Below, in pieces: positions 1 through 9,142 of a stretch of DNA of 64,000 nt (positions are counted from its first letter, which is position 1; each line of letters starts with the position of its first letter). This DNA comes from Granulosicoccus sp045106475 (GTDB lineage Bacteria > Pseudomonadota > Gammaproteobacteria > Granulosicoccales > Granulosicoccaceae): positions 5,067 through 69,066 of the forward strand of contig JBGCEO010000068.1 in NCBI GenBank assembly GCA_045106475.1. Reading direction: 5' to 3'. Both the position numbers and the translations under genes were made by a program. The notes under the pieces were generated by a model. The model saw only the letters and a list, made by a program, of their open reading frames with translations. It searched no databases and was not told the DNA's origin.

Positions 1-1
1 G

Positions 2-952
2 GAACGCAAGCAGCGACTGCTTGACCTGGCAACGGACATCGAGCGCTACGAGAAAAAGCTGGACTCACTAGAGGCTCAGGTGGCAGATGCACAAGAGAGC
101 GTTAGCGCCCGGCAGCAGAGCCTGGCGGAATCACTTCGGCAAACGCAGGTCATTGGTCAGCAAAGTGCCTTGAAAATTGTTCTGCAAAACGATGATCCAG
201 CGGTCGCCGACCGTCTGAATGTCTACACCGAGTATTTTCTCAAAGCACAAAATCAGACTATAAATCAGCAAGTTAGCGTCCTAAAACGCATAAAAAAAGC
301 CAAACAAAACACCCTGAAGGATCGTAACTGGCTGAATTACCTACAAAAAAAAGCAAATCAGCAACATCAGGCTTTAGTAACTGATGCCGGCGATAAACAG
401 CGTAGTCTGGGTGAACTGGAAACGGGATTGAGTCACAAAACGCAAACTGTGGCGCAACTGCGGGCCGATCAAGAGCGCCTGCAAAGCCTGATGGACGAAC
501 TTAAAGCTCTGCAAAGCGCACAATCAGGTTATTTCAAGGCTGGGAAGGGTAGCTACTCGCCTCCGGTGGCCGGTGTGCTAAAAGCGCGCTTTGGCGATGT
601 GAAATCGGTCGGCAAGCTTCGCTGGAGCGGTGTTTTCATTCAGGCAAGAAACGGCATACCCGTCAGGGCTGTGGCTGATGGCGAAGTCGTTTACAGCGAT
701 TGGTTGCAGGGTTTTGGCATGCTGGTGATCATTGACCACGGTGACGGCTACATGACTCTCTACGGCGGAAACCGCGATGTCACCGTACCTGCCGGCCAAT
801 GGGTCGAGTCCGGTGCGACAATTGCAACTGTTGGAGACTCAAGCGGTCAGAACAGCAGTGGCGTTTATTTTGAGATTCGGCACAAAGCGACTGCGGTGAA
901 CCCGGAAGAGTGGATCAGCCTCGATTCCGGACTGAAAAGGGCCAGTAACTAG
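2..952 (+). CDS. envC: EnvC-like murein hydrolase activator (5' truncated)
   Basis: The reading frame is open from base 2, so the true start lies before the window; the GTG at 80 is only an internal codon. The first two thirds are rich in Gln, Lys and Glu and look like a periplasmic coiled coil. The last ~120 residues form a LytM/M23 fold (GVFIQARNGIPVRAVADG, then LVIIDHGDGYMTLYG and VYFEIRHKATAVNPEEW). The zinc ligands of active M23 peptidases are missing: no His in the first motif, YGG instead of YxH, and VYFEIR instead of LHFEIR. The same losses occur in E. coli EnvC, which activates the cell-division amidases AmiA/AmiB rather than cutting peptidoglycan. A protease gene follows, as is common for envC. 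Family call is secure; the activator role is inferred. Confidence 0.88.
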   Translation, partial: ERKQRLLDLATDIERYEKKLDSLEAQVADAQESVSARQQSLAESLRQTQVIGQQSALKIVLQNDDPAVADRLNVYTEYFLKAQNQTINQQVSVLKRIKKAKQNTLKDRNWLNYLQKKANQQHQALVTDAGDKQRSLGELETGLSHKTQTVAQLRADQERLQSLMDELKALQSAQSGYFKAGKGSYSPPVAGVLKARFGDVKSVGKLRWSGVFIQARNGIPVRAVADGEVVYSDWLQGFGMLVIIDHGDGYMTLYGGNRDVTVPAGQWVESGATIATVGDSSGQNSSGVYFEIRHKATAVNPEEWISLDSGLKRASN

Positions 953-1129
953 GCGACTCAGGCGAAGAACCCGTTAGACTCAGCGCCAGAATCGTGAAAT
1001 AGTGAACCAATAATTTAGTGTGTGTCGTGTGAATCAGCATCAGTCGGCAGAACGTAGAAGCCGACATAGAGCCGAATCCGAGGCCGCAAATATTTTTCGG
1101 GGATTTTCCTCGAACTGGAGTAGAACTGA

Positions 1130-2437
1130 ATGAAGGTAAATACACGCTCAGTGACGCTAGTATTGCTAGGCGCAGTCGTTGGCGGCTCATTAACGCTGGG
1201 AGAGCACGTAATGGGTGCTCGTAATGCGAATGAATTGCCACTTGAGCAGATGCGCACCTTTACTGATGTGTTTACCCGCATCAAGAATGACTACGTTGAG
1301 GAAGTCTCAGACGACGAGCTTCTCGAGCACGCGATTCGCGGCATGCTCAACGGCCTTGATCCGCACTCCGCGTATCTGAACACAGAAGAGTTCAATGAAT
1401 TGCGGATTGGCACCACTGGTGAGTTTGGTGGGCTCGGTATCGAGGTGGGCATGGAAGACGGTTTTGTTAAAGTCGTTTCGCCCATTGATGACACGCCGGC
1501 GGCCCGGGCTGGCATGCAATCCGGTGATCTTATCATTCGCCTCGATGACACCCCTGTCAAAGGCCTGTCATTGAATGATGCAGTGAAGCTGATGCGCGGT
1601 AAGCCCGGCAGCATTCTCACTTTGACCGTTATTCGCGAGGGTGCCGACAAACCGTTGAGTATTGACATTAAACGCGACATCATCAAAGTAACCAGTGTTA
1701 AAAACCGCATGCTGGAAGATGGTTACGCGTATCTGCGAATCTCTAACTTCCAGACTAAAACCACATCCGACATGCTGAAAGCCATCAAAAAGATGAAATC
1801 GGAATCAGACGGTTCTCTCAAAGGTATGGTGCTTGATCTACGCAACAATCCAGGTGGGGTGCTCTCTGGTGCTGTCGGTGTGTCAGATGCCTTCTTAAAC
1901 GATGGAATGATCGTATACACAGACGGTCGCGAAGAAGATTCAAAACTGCGCTATGACGCTACCAGTGGCGATGTACTTAATGGCGCCCCGCTGGTTATTC
2001 TAGTTAACGGCGGCTCAGCTTCGGCATCAGAAATCGTCGCTGGAGCCATGCAGGATCATGGCCGTGCAGTCGTTCTAGGCAGCAAGACTTTTGGCAAGGG
2101 TTCAGTGCAAACTATCCAGGATCTACCTGCTGGCGGCGCAGTCAAGCTCACAACTTCCCGTTACTTCACTCCTAATGGCCGCTCGATTCAGGCATTGGGC
2201 ATAGAACCGGATATTTCTACAAAACCAGGTTCCTGGACACGCCCTGAAAACGAGTCCAACTTTACGCCACTGTCAGAATCCAGCTTGCGTGGTTCACTGA
2301 CTAACACAACAGTCGACGACGAAAAAACTGACGAGGAAATCAAAGCAGAAACGGAGGACAATCTGGTTTATGACGACTACCAGTTGTTTGAAGCGCTTAA
2401 TCTGCTGAAAGGTCTGACGATCCTTAGCCAGAAGTAG
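1130..2437 (+). CDS. ctpA: Carboxyl-terminal processing protease, S41 family (CtpA-like)
   Basis: This 435-residue secreted serine protease starts with a hydrophobic signal/anchor (about residues 7-24). A PDZ domain follows (about 97-180, EFGGLGIEVGMEDGFVKVVSP) for binding C-terminal tails. The S41 catalytic domain has a Ser-Lys dyad readable as S298 in GGSASASEIVAG and K323 in TFGKGSVQT, 25 residues apart as in E. coli Prc. A charged tail (about 375-415) precedes the end. It lies 177 bp downstream of the EnvC gene, a common gammaproteobacterial arrangement, and is followed by a rho-independent terminator. Likely role: periplasmic processing of envelope proteins or peptidoglycan hydrolases. 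Confidence 0.93.
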   Translation: MKVNTRSVTLVLLGAVVGGSLTLGEHVMGARNANELPLEQMRTFTDVFTRIKNDYVEEVSDDELLEHAIRGMLNGLDPHSAYLNTEEFNELRIGTTGEFGGLGIEVGMEDGFVKVVSPIDDTPAARAGMQSGDLIIRLDDTPVKGLSLNDAVKLMRGKPGSILTLTVIREGADKPLSIDIKRDIIKVTSVKNRMLEDGYAYLRISNFQTKTTSDMLKAIKKMKSESDGSLKGMVLDLRNNPGGVLSGAVGVSDAFLNDGMIVYTDGREEDSKLRYDATSGDVLNGAPLVILVNGGSASASEIVAGAMQDHGRAVVLGSKTFGKGSVQTIQDLPAGGAVKLTTSRYFTPNGRSIQALGIEPDISTKPGSWTRPENESNFTPLSESSLRGSLTNTTVDDEKTDEEIKAETEDNLVYDDYQLFEALNLLKGLTILSQK

Positions 2438-2502
2438 AGATCATGTAAATCCACGACTCAAAACTCTGCCGTGGTGCAGGGTTTTAACAAAACTTGACCC
2501 TG

Positions 2503-2541
2503 AAGGCGCTCAGTTTGATACGGAGCGCCTTTGTTGTTTTT
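2503..2541 (+). terminator. Rho-independent terminator after ctpA
   Basis: A perfect 9-bp stem (AAGGCGCTC at 2503-2511 with GAGCGCCTT at 2523-2531) encloses an 11-nt loop and is followed by TGTTGTTTTT. It ends the envC-ctpA unit and separates it from the transhydrogenase/ABC operon. Confidence 0.85.
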
Positions 2542-2631
2542 AACAATTCAACTTTGCAACGCAGCTGCGCTACTATGGTACTTCTGCCCGCAACTGTCCG
2601 ATCTCGGGTCAATAGTCTTTAGGAGTGGTTC

Positions 2632-3936
2632 ATGGGGTGTCAATACTTCTCGCCAAGCGAAAACGGAAGCGACTCATTTACGGTTGCCATGCCCAAATTG
2701 ACGGTTGGGCGAGGAACACTAAGCGAAGTCGGGGCAAGGGCCGCAGGTCTTGGCATGAAGCGTGTCGCTTTATTTACAGATGCCCAGCTTCTCACCGGAC
2801 CACTCGTCGCGATCGTGCTGGAATCCTTAAAAAAGGCTGGCATCGTCGCTACCACTTTTTCAGATATTCGCGTTGAGCCTGACGACGATACCGTAGAGCG
2901 CGGCGCTCTTTTCCTAAACAGCTCAACCTTTGATGGCGTCATATCAGTAGGTGGCGGTTCGGTTATAGATTCAGCTAAAGCTGCTATGGTGCTGAGCATT
3001 CACGGTGGGCGCGCCATAGACTATTTTGCTCCTCCCATTGGCAACGGCAAGGCAATAGCAGGCCCTTTGTTACCGCACATAGCGTGTCCTACAACATCAG
3101 GAACCGGCTCGGAAAGCACATCCATTTCAGTACTTCGCATCAACAACCTAAATGCTAAATTTGTAATCGCCAGCCCGTTCATGCTGCCAGAGGTCGCCAT
3201 TGTGGACCCGCAATGTTGCGATAGTTTGCCTGCTAACGTCGTTGCATCAACAGGGTTTGATCTGTGTTGTCATGCATTGGAATGCTACACAGCCAGAGCT
3301 TACACACAACATGCGAAAGTCGATTCACCCAATGCCCGGCAGTTTATTCAGGGAGCCAATCCGTTCAGCGACCTTGCCGCAAGAGAGGCTATGAGTATCG
3401 TTGGAAACTACCTTGAGCGCGGCGTGAATGATGCCAGCGACACTGAAGCCAGAGACCAACTGATGTGGGGCGCTACTCTGGCAGGCATAGCCTTTGGCAA
3501 CAGTGGCACCCATCTGCCCCATGCCATGTCTTATGGTGTTACACACTTAATGAATGACATCACGACCGATGGTTATGCAATGCCTTCGCCTTTTGTGCCG
3601 CACGGTATCAGTGTGGTTGTCAGCGCACCCTCTATATTTCGCTATACCGCGCAAGCGACGCCGGATCGGCACATGGAGGGGGCTCGCTACTTGTTAGCCG
3701 ACGACAAGGGTGCCGCTCCTGAAGATGCCGGAGAAGTCTTAGCTAATAGACTGATAGCACTAATGCGAGGTACTAATATGCCCAATGGCTTAAACGGTGT
3801 CGGTTTCAAAGAAGAACACGTTGCGCCTCTGGCGGCATCCTCTGCTCGTCAAGGACGGGCTATTGCCAATGCACCACGCGAATCCAATCTGACTGATCTT
3901 GAAAACATGTACCAAGGGGCATTGAGTTACTGGTAA
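2632..3936 (+). CDS. Hydroxyacid-oxoacid transhydrogenase, ADHFE1-like iron-containing alcohol dehydrogenase
   Basis: A 434-residue group III alcohol dehydrogenase. The nucleotide-binding GGGS is at 107-110 and TTSGTGSES at 154-162. Probable metal ligands are D210, H214 (STGFDLCCHALECY), H297 (GTHLPHAMSYG) and H324 (FVPHGISVVVS). Blocks such as PPIGNGKA, QGANPFSDLAARE and RYTAQATPDRH resemble animal ADHFE1, which oxidises 4-hydroxybutyrate or similar hydroxyacids while reducing 2-oxoglutarate, more than they resemble FucO-type enzymes. AGGAG at 2621-2625 supports this ATG. The gene heads an operon: the first ABC permease begins 7 bp after its stop, so the imported compound may yield a hydroxyacid or semialdehyde that this enzyme handles. 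The exact substrate cannot be read from sequence. Confidence 0.82.
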   Translation: MGCQYFSPSENGSDSFTVAMPKLTVGRGTLSEVGARAAGLGMKRVALFTDAQLLTGPLVAIVLESLKKAGIVATTFSDIRVEPDDDTVERGALFLNSSTFDGVISVGGGSVIDSAKAAMVLSIHGGRAIDYFAPPIGNGKAIAGPLLPHIACPTTSGTGSESTSISVLRINNLNAKFVIASPFMLPEVAIVDPQCCDSLPANVVASTGFDLCCHALECYTARAYTQHAKVDSPNARQFIQGANPFSDLAAREAMSIVGNYLERGVNDASDTEARDQLMWGATLAGIAFGNSGTHLPHAMSYGVTHLMNDITTDGYAMPSPFVPHGISVVVSAPSIFRYTAQATPDRHMEGARYLLADDKGAAPEDAGEVLANRLIALMRGTNMPNGLNGVGFKEEHVAPLAASSARQGRAIANAPRESNLTDLENMYQGALSYW

Positions 3937-3943
3937 AAGCCAA

Positions 3944-4918
3944 ATGCTCTCCTTCATCGCAAAGCGATTGTTGCAATCACTGTTCGTCATGCTTGCCGTG
4001 AGTCTGATCGCTTTTACCCTATTTCGCTTTGTAGGTGACCCTGTTGCTCAAATGGTTGGACAGGAAACATCCCTGGAAGATCAAGCCCGCATTCGTGACT
4101 CGCTCGGGCTTAACGATCCCATCATCAAACAGTTCACTGACTTTACCCATAATCTGGCAACCGGTAACTTCGGTTATTCATACCGCACACGTCAACCTAT
4201 CAGCGAATTAATCTTGAGCCGCTTACCAGCCACGCTCGAGCTCGGCTTCGTCTCTCTGATCATCTCGCTTATCGTCGGCATACCAGCCGGCATCTACACC
4301 GCATTGCATCGCGGCGGAGTGATAAGCAACGCCCTGTTGGTCTCAACACTGGTCGGGGTATCTATACCTACATTTGTCATCGGTATTTTCCTGATATATG
4401 TGTTTGGAGTTCAACTGGAACTACTACCGACATTTGGCCGTGGCGATGTCGTTGAAATAGGCTGGTGGAAGACCAATTTTTTAACCCTGGATGGCTTGCG
4501 CTCCCTGTTGTTGCCCGCTCTCACACTGGGTGTTTACCAGCTAACACTCACCATGCGATTGGTGCGATCAGAAATGCAGGATGTTATGCAAACTGATTTC
4601 ATCAAGTTTGCTACGGCCCGTGGAATCAACAAGCGATCGATACACTTTAATCATGCCTTGCGAAATACCATGGTTCCGGTAATCACGATTATTGGATTGC
4701 AATTCGGAGGCATTATCGCGTTCTCAATCGTGACTGAATCTGTCTTTCAGTGGCCCGGTATGGGACTGTTGTTTCTTGACTCAATTCGCTATGTGGATAT
4801 TCCAGTTATGTCTGTCTATCTGGTCTTGATAGCGTTGATGTTCGTGGTGATCAATTTGATAGTGGACTTACTCTATGCAGTTATAGATCCACGTGTTCGA
4901 AACCGGTCAGCACACTAA
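3944..4918 (+). CDS. ABC transporter permease, DppB/OppB type
   Basis: An inner-membrane permease of 324 residues with about six hydrophobic segments. It has the classic N-terminus of this family (MLSFIAKRLLQSLFVMLAVSLIAFTLF), the extracytoplasmic stretch DQARIRDSLGLNDPIIKQF, and the cytoplasmic coupling (EAA) region around ATARGINKRSIHFNHALRN. It pairs with the next gene: the TAA stop and the next ATG share one base at 4918, so the two are probably translationally coupled. Substrate class is peptide, opine or a related nickel/peptide-family ligand; nothing narrows it further. Confidence 0.9.
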   Translation: MLSFIAKRLLQSLFVMLAVSLIAFTLFRFVGDPVAQMVGQETSLEDQARIRDSLGLNDPIIKQFTDFTHNLATGNFGYSYRTRQPISELILSRLPATLELGFVSLIISLIVGIPAGIYTALHRGGVISNALLVSTLVGVSIPTFVIGIFLIYVFGVQLELLPTFGRGDVVEIGWWKTNFLTLDGLRSLLLPALTLGVYQLTLTMRLVRSEMQDVMQTDFIKFATARGINKRSIHFNHALRNTMVPVITIIGLQFGGIIAFSIVTESVFQWPGMGLLFLDSIRYVDIPVMSVYLVLIALMFVVINLIVDLLYAVIDPRVRNRSAH

Positions 4919-5835
4919 TGTTAAGTTTTATACGCCGCTACTCAGTCGAAAATGAGCTACTTTATCTTTTCCTGCGAAGCAAGGTAGCCCAGTTAGCAGC
5001 GCTGATCGCCGTGCTGATGATCGGCGGTGCAGCACTTGCCAGTCTCATAGCACCAACAGATCCTTATGATCTAACCAGCTACGACTTGCTTGACTCATTA
5101 CTACCACCGACCTGGGTCGAAGGAGGAGACGAGCGCTTTATCATTGGTACAGATGATCAAGGCCGCGATCTGCTGTCAGCCATACTGTATGGCACACGAC
5201 TCTCCCTGCTGGTGGGCCTACTCTCTGTTGCATTTGCCAGCGTGCTTGGGGTTACTGTTGGTTTAATGGCAGGGTATCTGGGCGGTAGGTTCGACGCGTT
5301 CGTGATGCGAATAGCAGATGTTCAGCTAAGCTTGCCAGCTATTCTAACTGCGCTGCTTATCGACGGTATAGCTCGTGGCATTCTGCCACAGCAACGCCAT
5401 GACGATTTGATGATAGTCGTACTAACAGTAGCAATAGGATTATCTTTATGGGTTAACTTTGCGCGCACCGCACGTGCATCAACCTTTGTTGAGAAAAACA
5501 AAGAGTATGTGCAAGCGACAGAGATCATGGGTATGCACCCACTGCGCATTATGTTCGTGCAGATATTACCGAATATTCTTGGACCTATTATGGTTATCCT
5601 GACGGTTGATCTGGCGGTGGCCATTCTTCTGGAAGCAACACTGTCTTATCTTGGTGTCGGCGTGCCGCCCAACCAACCGTCTCTGGGAACCTTGATTCGT
5701 ATAGGGACAGAATATTTGTTTTCAGGTAACTGGTGGATCGTAGCGTTTCCCAGCTTGACACTTATCATTCTAATTGTGTCTGTCAACGTGCTGGGCGATT
5801 TTCTTCGCGACGCATTGAATCCCAAACTCAGGTAG
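4918..5835 (+). CDS. ABC transporter permease, DppC/OppC type
   Basis: The second permease (305 residues). A short cytoplasmic N-terminus precedes the first membrane span (about 27-48). The DppC-type motif IIGTDDQGRDLLSAILYGTRLSLLVG follows, then further membrane spans and the coupling loop EIMGMHPLRIMFVQILPNI. Together with the upstream permease it should form the heterodimeric channel of a peptide-family importer. Its ATPase starts within 10 bp downstream, so the genes form one operon with the transhydrogenase. Confidence 0.9.
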   Translation: MLSFIRRYSVENELLYLFLRSKVAQLAALIAVLMIGGAALASLIAPTDPYDLTSYDLLDSLLPPTWVEGGDERFIIGTDDQGRDLLSAILYGTRLSLLVGLLSVAFASVLGVTVGLMAGYLGGRFDAFVMRIADVQLSLPAILTALLIDGIARGILPQQRHDDLMIVVLTVAIGLSLWVNFARTARASTFVEKNKEYVQATEIMGMHPLRIMFVQILPNILGPIMVILTVDLAVAILLEATLSYLGVGVPPNQPSLGTLIRIGTEYLFSGNWWIVAFPSLTLIILIVSVNVLGDFLRDALNPKLR

Positions 5836-5844
5836 TTGCAGCCG

Positions 5845-7608
5845 ATGACGACGCTAATCGATGTGCAAAACCTCACCGTCCGAATTCCCAGTCGATTCGG
5901 CGAGTTCACAGCCGTAGAACAGGTTGACCTGAGAGTTGAACCTGGAGAGATACACGGACTTGTTGGAGAATCCGGAGCTGGAAAATCCACAATCGGAGCC
6001 GCCATCATAGGACTGCTGCAAAGTCCTGCCTATATTGATACAGGCTCTATACGATTGCAGGGAGAGGAACTAACCACACTCGACGATGCCCGTTACCATG
6101 GTTTGCGTGGTAAGCGGATCAGTATGATTTTTCAAGATCCACAGACATCTTTGAACCCCTTGCTGAGCATCGCAGATCAACTGATAGAAACCATTCAGCA
6201 GCATCGCAACTTAAACAATCAGCAAGCCGAAGAGCTTGCTATAGAGCTGTTAACTGAAACAGGAATCGAAAACGCCCGGCAACGTTTACATGATTACCCA
6301 CATCAGTTTTCCGGCGGTATGCGACAACGTGTCGTGATTGCCTTGGCCTTGTGTACAAACCCTGAATTGATAATTGCCGATGAACCAACCACCGCATTGG
6401 ATGTTTCGGTGCAAAAACAGATACTACAACTGATCCGTGAACTTGCCGAAAAACGACAGGTCGGGTTTATCCTGATTACGCACGATATTGGTGTTATCGC
6501 GGAGATAACCGATAAGGTCACAGTATTGCGTTATGGCCGTGTCGTAGAGACGGGTAGCACCACTCAGGTACTAGGTACGCCTAAAGAAGAATACACAGCT
6601 GCGTTAATGGCTGCAGTTCCAAGACTGGATAAGCGCCTGGATCGCTTCCATAATATCGTGACAGACGACAAGCGGATAGAAGGCGAAAGCAAGTGGTCAG
6701 TTAACGAAGCAAATGCCAGTCACGCTTCAAGTTGGTTACTGCAAGCAGACAGTGACGGTGCAGCGATGCAGAACAATCCAACAGACGATAGCTCTATTTT
6801 AACGCTGCGTAATCTGGATGTCAGGTTTGGGCAGTCCAGTAGTTGGTTTGGCACAAAAGAGGGCTTCAAAGCGCTATCGAATGTTTCACTACATATCGAT
6901 CGCAGCGAAATTTTGGGAATCGTTGGAGAAAGTGGTAGCGGTAAGTCAACTCTTGCCAAAGCTATTGTCGGCTTGGTTAGTACGACAAGCGGCTCCATGA
7001 TGTTTAAAGGCAAGGCCTTGCCAAACGCCACAAAACGCAGCAGAAACCATCCTGCTCGGCGCCAGATTCAAATGGTTTTTCAGGACCCCTACTCATCACT
7101 CAATAATAGACGCACAGTCGAAGCGATTCTTACCGAGCCCTTGCTGTTTTATAAACTGGCCAATAAAGGTAGCGACTGCCGTCGCCTGGTCGCCTCTATG
7201 CTAGAGCTTGTTGAAATGCCTCAGCGCGCGATGCTTAAATACCCGCATCAGTTCTCTGGAGGTCAGCGACAACGTATAGCGATTGCCCGCGCACTGGTTG
7301 CCCGACCAGAATTCCTGATTTGCGATGAGCCGACATCAGCGCTGGATGTATCCATACAAGCGCAGATACTGAACTTGCTCAAGGACCTGCAACAGGGTTT
7401 GGGTTTGACCATCATGTTCATTAGTCACAACCTGGCGGTGGTGAGGCAAATGGCAGATCGGGTCGTTGTCTTGAGACGTGGCACTATAGAGGAAACTGCA
7501 TTGAACGAATCATTCTTTGAATCGCCAAGTGCCAAGTACAGCCAGCAACTTTTGCGAGAAACACCATCACTGCACTTGCTGGACGAGGCTCGCTCAAACC
7601 CTTCTTGA
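5845..7608 (+). CDS. Fused double ATP-binding protein of a Dpp/Opp-type ABC importer
   Basis: A single 587-residue polypeptide carries both nucleotide-binding domains that are often separate (DppD plus DppF). Domain 1 has Walker A GESGAGKS near residue 45, signature FSGGMRQRVVIA and Walker B LIIADEPT. Domain 2 has Walker A GESGSGKS near residue 360, signature FSGGQRQRIAIA and Walker B FLICDEPT. A ~70-residue linker joins them. The frame also opens from a TTG at 5836 right after the permease stop, but the ATG at 5845 fits the usual N-terminus better (MTTLIDVQNLTV). The operon ends here with no binding-protein gene; the nearest candidate is the family 5 binding protein at 10914-12503 on the opposite strand. 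Confidence 0.9.
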   Translation: MTTLIDVQNLTVRIPSRFGEFTAVEQVDLRVEPGEIHGLVGESGAGKSTIGAAIIGLLQSPAYIDTGSIRLQGEELTTLDDARYHGLRGKRISMIFQDPQTSLNPLLSIADQLIETIQQHRNLNNQQAEELAIELLTETGIENARQRLHDYPHQFSGGMRQRVVIALALCTNPELIIADEPTTALDVSVQKQILQLIRELAEKRQVGFILITHDIGVIAEITDKVTVLRYGRVVETGSTTQVLGTPKEEYTAALMAAVPRLDKRLDRFHNIVTDDKRIEGESKWSVNEANASHASSWLLQADSDGAAMQNNPTDDSSILTLRNLDVRFGQSSSWFGTKEGFKALSNVSLHIDRSEILGIVGESGSGKSTLAKAIVGLVSTTSGSMMFKGKALPNATKRSRNHPARRQIQMVFQDPYSSLNNRRTVEAILTEPLLFYKLANKGSDCRRLVASMLELVEMPQRAMLKYPHQFSGGQRQRIAIARALVARPEFLICDEPTSALDVSIQAQILNLLKDLQQGLGLTIMFISHNLAVVRQMADRVVVLRRGTIEETALNESFFESPSAKYSQQLLRETPSLHLLDEARSNPS

Positions 7609-7636
7609 GCAAGCCTCTTGTTAATCATATTGGGTA

Positions 7637-8035
7637 CTACTTGAACAAGCCCTTAGCCATATCGAGTGGGTTACCGCCACCAGTGAGACCTTCAAGCAAA
7701 TTACCACCCGAACTCAATTTATCCATTAATGAAGGCATAGCCTGCGACAAAGTCTCAGCAGCTGCGCCTGAATCGACGCCTAACTTAGACGCCATTTCTC
7801 CTATCTTGTCTGCGCCCAGTGCATTGGTCAGCTGATCAGCAGATACCGGAGCATTCTCGCCGTCTCCTAACCAGGAGCTTACCTGATCACCCAGACCGCC
7901 TTCTTTGAGTTTTTCAGCAATGCCTGCGACATCAAGGCCTTCGCCACTAGTCAGGCCTGACAGTGCTTCCATAATGCCACCGACGTCACCCATTTTATCG
8001 CCCAGCAACTCCTGGCCCATTTTTAATAAATCCAT
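7637..8035 (-). CDS. YidB-like DUF937 protein
   Basis: A 132-residue, Gly/Leu-rich, acidic protein without signal peptide or membrane span. The middle (PVSADQLTNALGADKIGEMASKLGV) and the C-terminal Gly-rich tail match the YidB/DUF937 family, whose function is not established. It is convergent with the ABC operon (29 bp apart) and divergent from the EamA transporter gene, so it is probably monocistronic. Sequence context says nothing specific about its job. Confidence 0.72.
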   Translation of the reverse strand: MDLLKMGQELLGDKMGDVGGIMEALSGLTSGEGLDVAGIAEKLKEGGLGDQVSSWLGDGENAPVSADQLTNALGADKIGEMASKLGVDSGAAAETLSQAMPSLMDKLSSGGNLLEGLTGGGNPLDMAKGLFK

Positions 8036-8093
8036 TCTTATTCCTCTTTAGTTTTACGCAACAAATTAATCCCACCAAGCCTACACTCAGTGG

Positions 8094-9014
8094 ATGTCTA
8101 CAACAGCCCTTCTAGGATACACAAACACTGACAAGCAGGGAGCTTTTGCCGTCACTGCTGGCGCAGCCGTGTGGGGGCTGTTCTGGATACCCTTACGCTA
8201 TCTAAATGACACAGGAATTGGCGGATTATGGGCTGTTGCGCTGGTTACAGCCATGGCAACAGTGCCTGCCATAGCCGTTATGCTGTGGAAGCGCGAATCA
8301 GGTGAATTGTTAAAAAAAGATACATGGCTGCTCGGGATGGTTCTCGGACTTGCGACCGTGCTCTATTTTGTCGGCGTTCTCTACTCGGATGTCATTCGAG
8401 TTATATTTTTATTCTACCTGCTGCCTCTCTGGACAACGCTCTCCGCCCGTATCATCTACAACGAGCCAATAACACGAGCTCAACTGCTGGTTATTAGTGC
8501 TGCCCTATGCGGTCTATGGTTGCTGCTCGGTGCAGGGTCAACACTGCCAGTTCCGCAGAACCTGGGCGACTGGTGTGGCCTGGGTGCCGGGTTTTGCTGG
8601 GGCATCAGCCTATCATTGCTGAGAGGACGCACAGAATCCTTACCTTTTTCCAGCTGCGCAACCACTCTAATTGCAGCGCTCATTGTGGCTCTATTGTTTG
8701 CAATTGGCTTGAATCAGTTGGTTGACGACGATCAACTGTCGATAGCAGTCCCGACAATTGCTGAACTGACTAATGTATGGCTGATTGCGATGGTGTTTGG
8801 TGCCGCCGTTTTATACCCGGCAATGATCAGTCAAGTCTGGGGAGCCAGGCGAATACCAGCTCCCACTGCTGCTCTGCTTACGATGACTGAGATAATCGTA
8901 GCGACACTATCAGCTGGCCTCTTGATCGGTACTGAACTTGAACCCGTTTCCATAATCGGTGGTGTGATCATCGTACTCGCAGTTTGTATTGATTTGATCA
9001 CTCGCAAAAACTGA
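8094..9014 (+). CDS. EamA/DMT-family transporter
   Basis: A 306-residue integral membrane protein with about ten hydrophobic segments arranged as two EamA repeats (roughly 15-145 and 155-303), typical of drug/metabolite transporters that export amino acids, nucleobases or other small metabolites. The start ATG at 8094 is divergent from the yidB-like gene. The TGA stop lies directly against the first unit of a tandem repeat array. The substrate cannot be predicted. Confidence 0.85.
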   Translation: MSTTALLGYTNTDKQGAFAVTAGAAVWGLFWIPLRYLNDTGIGGLWAVALVTAMATVPAIAVMLWKRESGELLKKDTWLLGMVLGLATVLYFVGVLYSDVIRVIFLFYLLPLWTTLSARIIYNEPITRAQLLVISAALCGLWLLLGAGSTLPVPQNLGDWCGLGAGFCWGISLSLLRGRTESLPFSSCATTLIAALIVALLFAIGLNQLVDDDQLSIAVPTIAELTNVWLIAMVFGAAVLYPAMISQVWGARRIPAPTAALLTMTEIIVATLSAGLLIGTELEPVSIIGGVIIVLAVCIDLITRKN

Positions 9015-9133
9015 GCTGCTTTGCTGCTTTGCTGCTTTGCTGCTTTGCTGCTTTGCTGCTTGAACGCTTGAACGCTTGAACGCTTGAACGCTTGAACGCT
9101 TGAACGCTTGAACACTTGAACACTTGAACGCTC
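9015..9133. repeat. Two abutting 8-bp tandem repeat arrays
   Basis: From 9015 the unit GCTGCTTT repeats almost six times (to 9061). It then switches to GAACGCTT, repeated nine times to 9133; copies seven and eight are GAACACTT and the last ends in C. The array begins at the base after the stop codon of the EamA gene and ends just before the convergent GH16 gene. Such perfect short repeats are prone to replication slippage, so copy number probably varies between strains. The minus-strand frames across it encode only artefactual FKRSSVQA and KQQSSKAA periodic peptides. Confidence 0.95.
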
Positions 9134-9142
9134 GAAAATAGA

